9,267 nt of DNA. Source: Kiritimatiellia bacterium. Its GTDB lineage: Bacteria; Verrucomicrobiota; Kiritimatiellia; RFP12; UBA1067. Location of the stretch: the NCBI GenBank assembly GCA_024405255.1, contig JAKSOY010000182.1, forward strand, positions 1 to 9,267, read 5' to 3'. A program made the translations under genes and the position numbers. The notes under the pieces are model-generated. The model was not told the origin of the DNA, made no database searches, and saw only the letters and a program-made list of their open reading frames with translations. This document shows positions 7,201 through 9,267 of the stretch, piece after piece. How positions within the stretch are numbered: the stretch's first letter is position 1; every line of letters begins with the position of its first letter.

Positions 7201-7279
7201 CTATCAACGGCGCGCCGTCGAAGAAAAGGCCGTCTACGACGCGATCCGTCTCGGCAAGAAGAAATACGATCTTCGGTGA
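4262..7279 (+). CDS. Secreted HzsA-related protein: carbohydrate-binding-like domain, PD40 propeller, two c-type haem motifs
   Basis: Large exported protein resembling the alpha subunit of hydrazine synthase, a family widely annotated as HzsA-related in PVC bacteria that do not make hydrazine. ATG 4262 follows AGGA (4251-4254); the TTG at 4256 is less likely, and the paralogue at 8273 also starts MESRFLH. A signal peptide covers residues 1-24 (cleavage after AWG; the IGAC stretch could instead be a weak lipobox). Residues about 26-175 (VYDFETGDLQGW ... YIAVDDIVCEG) look like the jelly-roll binding domain found in secreted glycosidases. About 320-590 is a PD40/TolB-like propeller (IYTVNVDGSDLRPLTF, FRMEADGANIHQL, LWTCNADGTHHAL). 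CVGCH (726-730) and CIACH (786-790) are c-type haem motifs in the C-terminal part; C880, C883 and C897 form a further cysteine cluster. At 1005 residues it is complete. No HzsB/C or cytochrome maturation genes are in view. Substrate and redox partner are unknown. Confidence 0.85.
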   Translation: MESRFLHWLALGTIGACLPFGAWGARIVYDFETGDLQGWQVTEGFFEKAVSDLAKEHNSGKPYVKGGKWFLTTLENKRDQSTACQQGRVQSPLIRLASPHISFKLGGGSNASDFQLVDRKTGEIYARAVGRNEEPLLPAVWNVPRAVGRDVFFCLSDLSGGPWAYIAVDDIVCEGEVLADDFATRTIGVYEPRPDAAAYAAVNAAVRELGARFPSYPAAAFLAAFAQLQKDDAPCSAFEAKRLEALIRANPLVNAHEILYTTHAMWPPDHHNTASLFQCGEVNTHKYATQGALKALNPKTGLARDIVGEILGRTVRDPEVDFDARRIVFAMRRSQAENYHIYTVNVDGSDLRPLTFAKDVCDVQPAWLPDGGIVFASTREPKYCMCNRHIMANLFRMEADGANIHQLGRSTLFEEHPVVLADGRILYDRWEYVDRNFADAQALWTCNADGTHHALFWGNNTACPGALMNARPLSDPSRAIAVFGSCHDRQWGALGIVDRTKGVDGKAPVLRTWPASYRNQIRASSNNSFDHRLYDSTRRLGCKYADPFPLDDEHFLCARQTGHGEEMGLVYLDLHGNEVLFHRDGLGCHDPMPIRPSKRPPVQSVQRNYVDVKAPGRFYVQDVYVGTHMKGVPRGSIKALRVVESPEKRQWIKVRSWWNDAACTMNWRAFDNKRVLGTVPVAEDGSAYFEVPGNTYVYFQALDAEGKMVQSMRSGVIVQPGETYGCVGCHESRGGDLPKMEKKSEAFTRAPMKLDGAYNLRGLYRGRAPEHLSYQREVQPVFTRHCIACHDYGKPAGGKLNLSGDRGAYFCTSYVDLCAKKLVACPGDGPAETLPAYSWGARASRLLKALEGKHHGVVLTADERDQVIAWMDLNAPYWPCYECAWPENYGGRMPITCAEHDRLQRLAGRMISNRYERGQLEQLDFDRPACSRILEPLRGKPAYAEALAIIEKGKERLKTNPRADMEGFVPCAVDRMREARYQRRAVEEKAVYDAIRLGKKKYDLR
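4756..4872 (+). repeat. Copy 1 of a 117-bp segment identical to 8767-8883
   Basis: This stretch of the HzsA-like gene (residues about 166-203, end of the N-terminal domain) matches the second HzsA-like gene base for base. The flanking parts of the two genes differ at many positions, including at the protein level. Confidence 0.9.
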
Positions 7280-7374
7280 ATCGGAGATCCCGCTGGCGTG
7301 GGATGCCGCTCGTTTCCGGAATTCAGGGCGTGGTCTTGGACTTCGCCCTTCAATGCACCGGGGTTTTCAAAGGC
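7280..7374 (+). other. Gap between HzsA-like and ThuA genes; weak hairpins
   Basis: Two small inverted repeats are visible: ATCCC (7287-7291) / GGGAT (7300-7304), and AGGGCG (7325-7330) / CGCCCT (7344-7349). They sit where a terminator of the HzsA-like gene would be, but neither is followed by a T-run. No gene is seen here. Confidence 0.35.
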
Positions 7375-7404
7375 TGGACAGTCTTGGTTATCTAGTGGTA
7401 TAAT
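7375..7404 (+). promoter_or_regulatory. Strong sigma-70-like promoter for the ThuA gene
   Basis: TGGACA (7375-7380), an 18-bp spacer and a perfect TATAAT (7399-7404). Predicted start near 7411 gives a leader of about 19 nt containing the AAGGAG ribosome site (7417-7422). This is the best promoter match in the window and suggests that the ThuA gene, and the gene 42 bp after it, are expressed independently of the HzsA-like gene upstream. Confidence 0.75.
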
Positions 7405-7429
7405 ACTCCGCAAACTAAGGAGAAAAACT

Positions 7430-8230
7430 ATGAAGAAAATTGCACTTGTTTTTGCCCTGGCTCTGGTCGGGGTCATGTCCGTTTCCGCCCAGGGGACGAA
7501 GGTCCTCCTGTTTTCGGAGTTCTACGGGTTCAACCACAGGCAGGGACGCGAGGCCGGCGACGCCAAGCTGGCCGAGGAAATCGCGAAACGTCCTGGCTGG
7601 TCGTTGGTCAAGGAGCGCGACCCCAAGAAACTCGGCGATGAGAAGTTCCTGGCCGGTTTCGATGCGATCGTCTTCAACAATTCGACTGGACTCGGCGAGA
7701 AGCAGGCGCCTGGTCTCACCAAGGCATTGCAGTCCTACCTTGCCTCGGGCAAGGGCGTGTGCCTCATTCATTCTGCGCTTGACGCGTTCAACCGCGAGCC
7801 AGAACTGTCGAAGGCCTTTGGCGGACTCTTCACCGGCCATCCCTGGTATGCGCATGGCAAGTGGCGTTTCAAACTCGAAAATGCGACCTCTCCGCTGAAT
7901 GCGCCGCTGGCGAAGTATACTCAGGGTTTCACGAAGAGCGACGAGATCTATATGTTTGGCAAACACTACGACCGCACGGGTACGAAAGTGCTGGTCTCGC
8001 TCGACCTCACAGATCAGGCGACCGCTGCCGCTGAAAAGAAGTGGGGGGCTAATCCCAAGCTCGCGCCGTTGCGTAAAGATCGCGATTATGCTGTCGCCTG
8101 GACGCGTGATGTTGGCAAGGGCCGCGTTTTCTACTCGTCCTTCGGACATGACGCCCGCGCATTCAACGATCGCGAGCTGGTGGCTCATTTCCTCGCAGGT
8201 CTCGACTATTGCGTGGGAACCCGAAAGTAA
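7430..8230 (+). CDS. Secreted ThuA-domain protein (trehalose-utilisation, glutamine-amidotransferase-like fold)
   Basis: Member of the ThuA family, linked in rhizobia to trehalose use and more broadly to sugar catabolism, including 3-keto sugar routes; the exact reaction here is not known. ATG 7430 has AAGGAG at 7417-7422, 7 nt upstream, and starts a signal peptide (MKKIALVFALALVGVMSVSA, cleavage before Q21). Longer in-frame starts (from 7298) lack a ribosome site and would bury the signal peptide. Family motifs in order: GFNHR (33-37), DAIVFNNSTG (78-87), GKGVCLIHSALDAF (108-121), FTGHPWY (134-140), DEIYMF (171-176), and YAVAWTRDVGKGRVFYSSFGHD (220-241). At 266 residues it is a single complete ThuA domain plus leader. 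The next gene begins 42 bp after its stop, so the two may be co-transcribed; export places ThuA in the same compartment as the HzsA-like and GH27 proteins. Confidence 0.9.
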   Translation: MKKIALVFALALVGVMSVSAQGTKVLLFSEFYGFNHRQGREAGDAKLAEEIAKRPGWSLVKERDPKKLGDEKFLAGFDAIVFNNSTGLGEKQAPGLTKALQSYLASGKGVCLIHSALDAFNREPELSKAFGGLFTGHPWYAHGKWRFKLENATSPLNAPLAKYTQGFTKSDEIYMFGKHYDRTGTKVLVSLDLTDQATAAAEKKWGANPKLAPLRKDRDYAVAWTRDVGKGRVFYSSFGHDARAFNDRELVAHFLAGLDYCVGTRK

Positions 8231-8272
8231 CACGTGCATTTCTGAAGACGCGGGGAATTTAACTGGAAGAAG

Positions 8273-9025
8273 ATGGAATCGCGGTTCTTGCATTTGCTGG
8301 CATTGGGGTTGATGGGCGCATGCTTGCCGTTTGGTACCTGGGGCTCGCGGATTGTCTATGATTTTGAGACGGGCAACCTCCAGGGCTGGAAGGTGACAGA
8401 GGGGTTCTTCGGGAAACCGGTTTCAGATTTGTCCAGGGAGTTTGTCACAGGCAAGCCCTGCGTGAAGGGCGGCAAGTGGTTCCTGACGACGTTCGAAGAC
8501 GAGCAGGGGCGACCGACCACCAAACAGATGGGCCGCGTGCAGAGTCCGCTCATCCGCCTCGCCTCGCCGCAGATCACCTTCAGGCTGGGCTGCGGATCGA
8601 ACAAATGCGACTTCCGTCTGGTGGATCGCAAGACGGGCGAGGTGCTGGCCTATGCCACAGGCCAGAACGATCAGCCGCTCCTGCCCGCCAGATGGAACGT
8701 GCCGAAGGCCGTGGGGCGCGAGGTGTTTTTCTGCCTCAGCGACTTGCATGTTGGACATTGGGCGTGCATCGCCGTCGACGACATCGTGTGCGAAGGCGAA
8801 GTGCTGGCCGACGATTTCGCCACGCGTACGATCGGCGTGTACGAACCGCGTCCCGATGCCGCCGCGTATGCCGCCGTGAATGCTGCGGTGCGCGAACTCG
8901 GCGCGCGCTTCTCCGACTATCCGGCGGCAGCGTTCCTCTCGGCCTTTGCGCAGCTTCAAAAAGACGATGCGCCGTGTTCGGTCTTTGAGGCCAAACGCGT
9001 CGAGGCGCTGATTCGGGCGGGGTAA
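8273..9025 (+). CDS. Truncated HzsA-like paralogue: signal peptide and N-terminal domain only
   Basis: A 250-residue partial duplicate of the protein at 4262-7279. It starts MESRFLH like the full copy, keeps the signal peptide (cleavage near residue 24, TWG) and the whole beta-sandwich domain (VYDFETGNLQGWKV ... CIAVDDIVCEG), then follows the full copy to IRA (residues 247-249). Where the full copy continues NPLVNAHEI, this one reads G-stop. The last four bases before the TAA and the TAA itself (9019-9025) belong to a repeat found again at 9163-9169, so the gene was cut by or at a repeat. Lost are the propeller and both haem motifs. The ribosome site is poor (GGAAGA at 8265-8270). It may be a decaying remnant or an exported binding module still in use: the frame is open throughout and substitutions look protein-compatible. 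Probably read through from the ThuA gene 42 bp upstream. Confidence 0.8.
   Translation: MESRFLHLLALGLMGACLPFGTWGSRIVYDFETGNLQGWKVTEGFFGKPVSDLSREFVTGKPCVKGGKWFLTTFEDEQGRPTTKQMGRVQSPLIRLASPQITFRLGCGSNKCDFRLVDRKTGEVLAYATGQNDQPLLPARWNVPKAVGREVFFCLSDLHVGHWACIAVDDIVCEGEVLADDFATRTIGVYEPRPDAAAYAAVNAAVRELGARFSDYPAAAFLSAFAQLQKDDAPCSVFEAKRVEALIRAG
8767..8883 (+). repeat. Copy 2 of the 117-bp segment identical to 4756-4872
   Basis: Exact match by eye over 117 bases, offset 4011 from copy 1. Sequence before it differs from the full gene about as much as expected for an old duplicate; sequence after it is close but not identical. Confidence 0.9.
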
Positions 9026-9194
9026 ATGGGGACAGTCCCCCTGCGTTTGTCTCCACAGGGGACAGTCCCCTCTGCATTGTCTCATCCAGGGACTGTCCCC
9101 CTGTGCCTATACCCTTTACCCGTCGCCGGTCTCGCCGCTGTTGTTTTCTTGTTAAAATGTTTGGGGTGAATGGGGACAGTCCACCTGCGTTTGT
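9019..9194. repeat. Second GGGG-N5-CCCC repeat block, at the end of the truncated gene
   Basis: Palindromes are GGGGACAGTCCCC at 9028-9040 and 9058-9070, GGGACTGTCCCC at 9089-9100 and a decayed GGGGACAGTCCAC at 9172-9184. The ACAGT form is the reverse complement of the ACTGT form in the 910-1099 array, so most copies here are inverted relative to that array. A 32-bp unit covers 9019-9050 and recurs at 9163-9194 with two differences; it begins GGGGTAAATGGGGACAGTCC in the first copy and supplies the stop codon of the truncated HzsA-like gene. Between copies, CTGCGTTTGT and CTGTGCCTATACCC-type sequences recur. No gene is supported in the 242 bases from 9026 to the window end. Confidence 0.8.
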
Positions 9195-9221
9195 ACCCTT
9201 TTCCATCGCCGATCCCGCCGC

Positions 9222-9261
9222 TGTTATTTTCTGGTTAGAATTGTTATTTTCTGGTTAGAAT
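9222..9261. repeat. Exact tandem duplication of a 20-bp AT-rich unit
   Basis: TGTTATTTTCTGGTTAGAAT occurs at 9222-9241 and again at 9242-9261. A third copy with three differences lies at 9139-9158, and the roughly 28 bases before it also resemble those before 9222, with one indel, so a module of about 48 bp is repeated about 83 bp apart. TAGAAT/TAAAAT ends resemble -10 boxes, but no -35 box sits at suitable distance. Confidence 0.8.
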
Positions 9262-9267
9262 CTTTTT

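Noticed and set aside
4262..7279. True hydrazine synthase alpha subunit of an anammox bacterium
   Set aside because: No HzsB/HzsC neighbours, glycosidase-type context, and many non-anammox PVC bacteria carry such relatives; similarity alone does not support the activity.
8423..9206. Minus-strand open frames over the truncated HzsA-like gene and the repeat block
   Set aside because: They run antisense to a recognisable coding sequence and through repeats; the translations are repeat-derived (GGLSPF) or Arg-rich.

Overview
The window looks like part of a GC-rich chromosome from the PVC group, most likely Kiritimatiellota or a close Verrucomicrobia/Lentisphaerae relative. This rests on gene content (a secreted HzsA-related haem/PD40 protein with a partial paralogue, a secreted ThuA-domain protein, and an NPCBM + Ig-like + GH27 glycosidase) and on many GGGG-N5-CCCC palindromic repeats. 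It is an inference; no rRNA or tRNA is present to confirm it. All genes lie on the + strand. The long minus-strand open frames are by-products of high GC.

Layout. 7-909 is a complete type IV prepilin peptidase. 910-1099 is an array of six GGGG-N5-CCCC palindromes running into a UbiE/MenG-type quinone C-methyltransferase (1100-1846). That gene carries a seventh palindrome inside its coding sequence. After a 69-bp gap with a good sigma-70-like promoter comes a secreted GH27 alpha-galactosidase-type enzyme (1916-4027). The 234-bp gap 4028-4261 holds a 62-bp near-perfect composite palindrome built from four TGTGA/TCACA half-sites, with an exact CRP-type core. It precedes a secreted 1005-residue HzsA-like dihaem beta-propeller protein (4262-7279). 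A second good promoter (TGGACA-N18-TATAAT) drives a secreted ThuA-like protein (7430-8230), followed 42 bp later by a second HzsA-like gene (8273-9025) that stops after its N-terminal domain, exactly where a second GGGG-N5-CCCC repeat block begins (9019 to about 9194). The window ends in an AT-rich tandem repeat.

How the genes work together. The GH27 enzyme, both HzsA-like proteins and ThuA all have signal peptides, so they probably act outside the cytoplasm on sugars. The N-terminal domain of the HzsA-like proteins resembles a carbohydrate-binding beta-sandwich. With no HzsB/HzsC partner in view, hydrazine synthesis is not implied; a redox or binding role in glycan use is the more economical guess. 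The prepilin peptidase and methyltransferase are housekeeping-type genes with no evident link to the rest.

Most notable points: (1) the repeat array upstream of and inside the methyltransferase gene stays in one reading frame and places an ATG directly after four of the repeats; (2) the second HzsA-like gene takes its stop codon from the repeat block; (3) a 117-bp stretch is identical between the two HzsA-like genes while surrounding sequence has diverged; (4) the 62-bp CRP-like composite operator.
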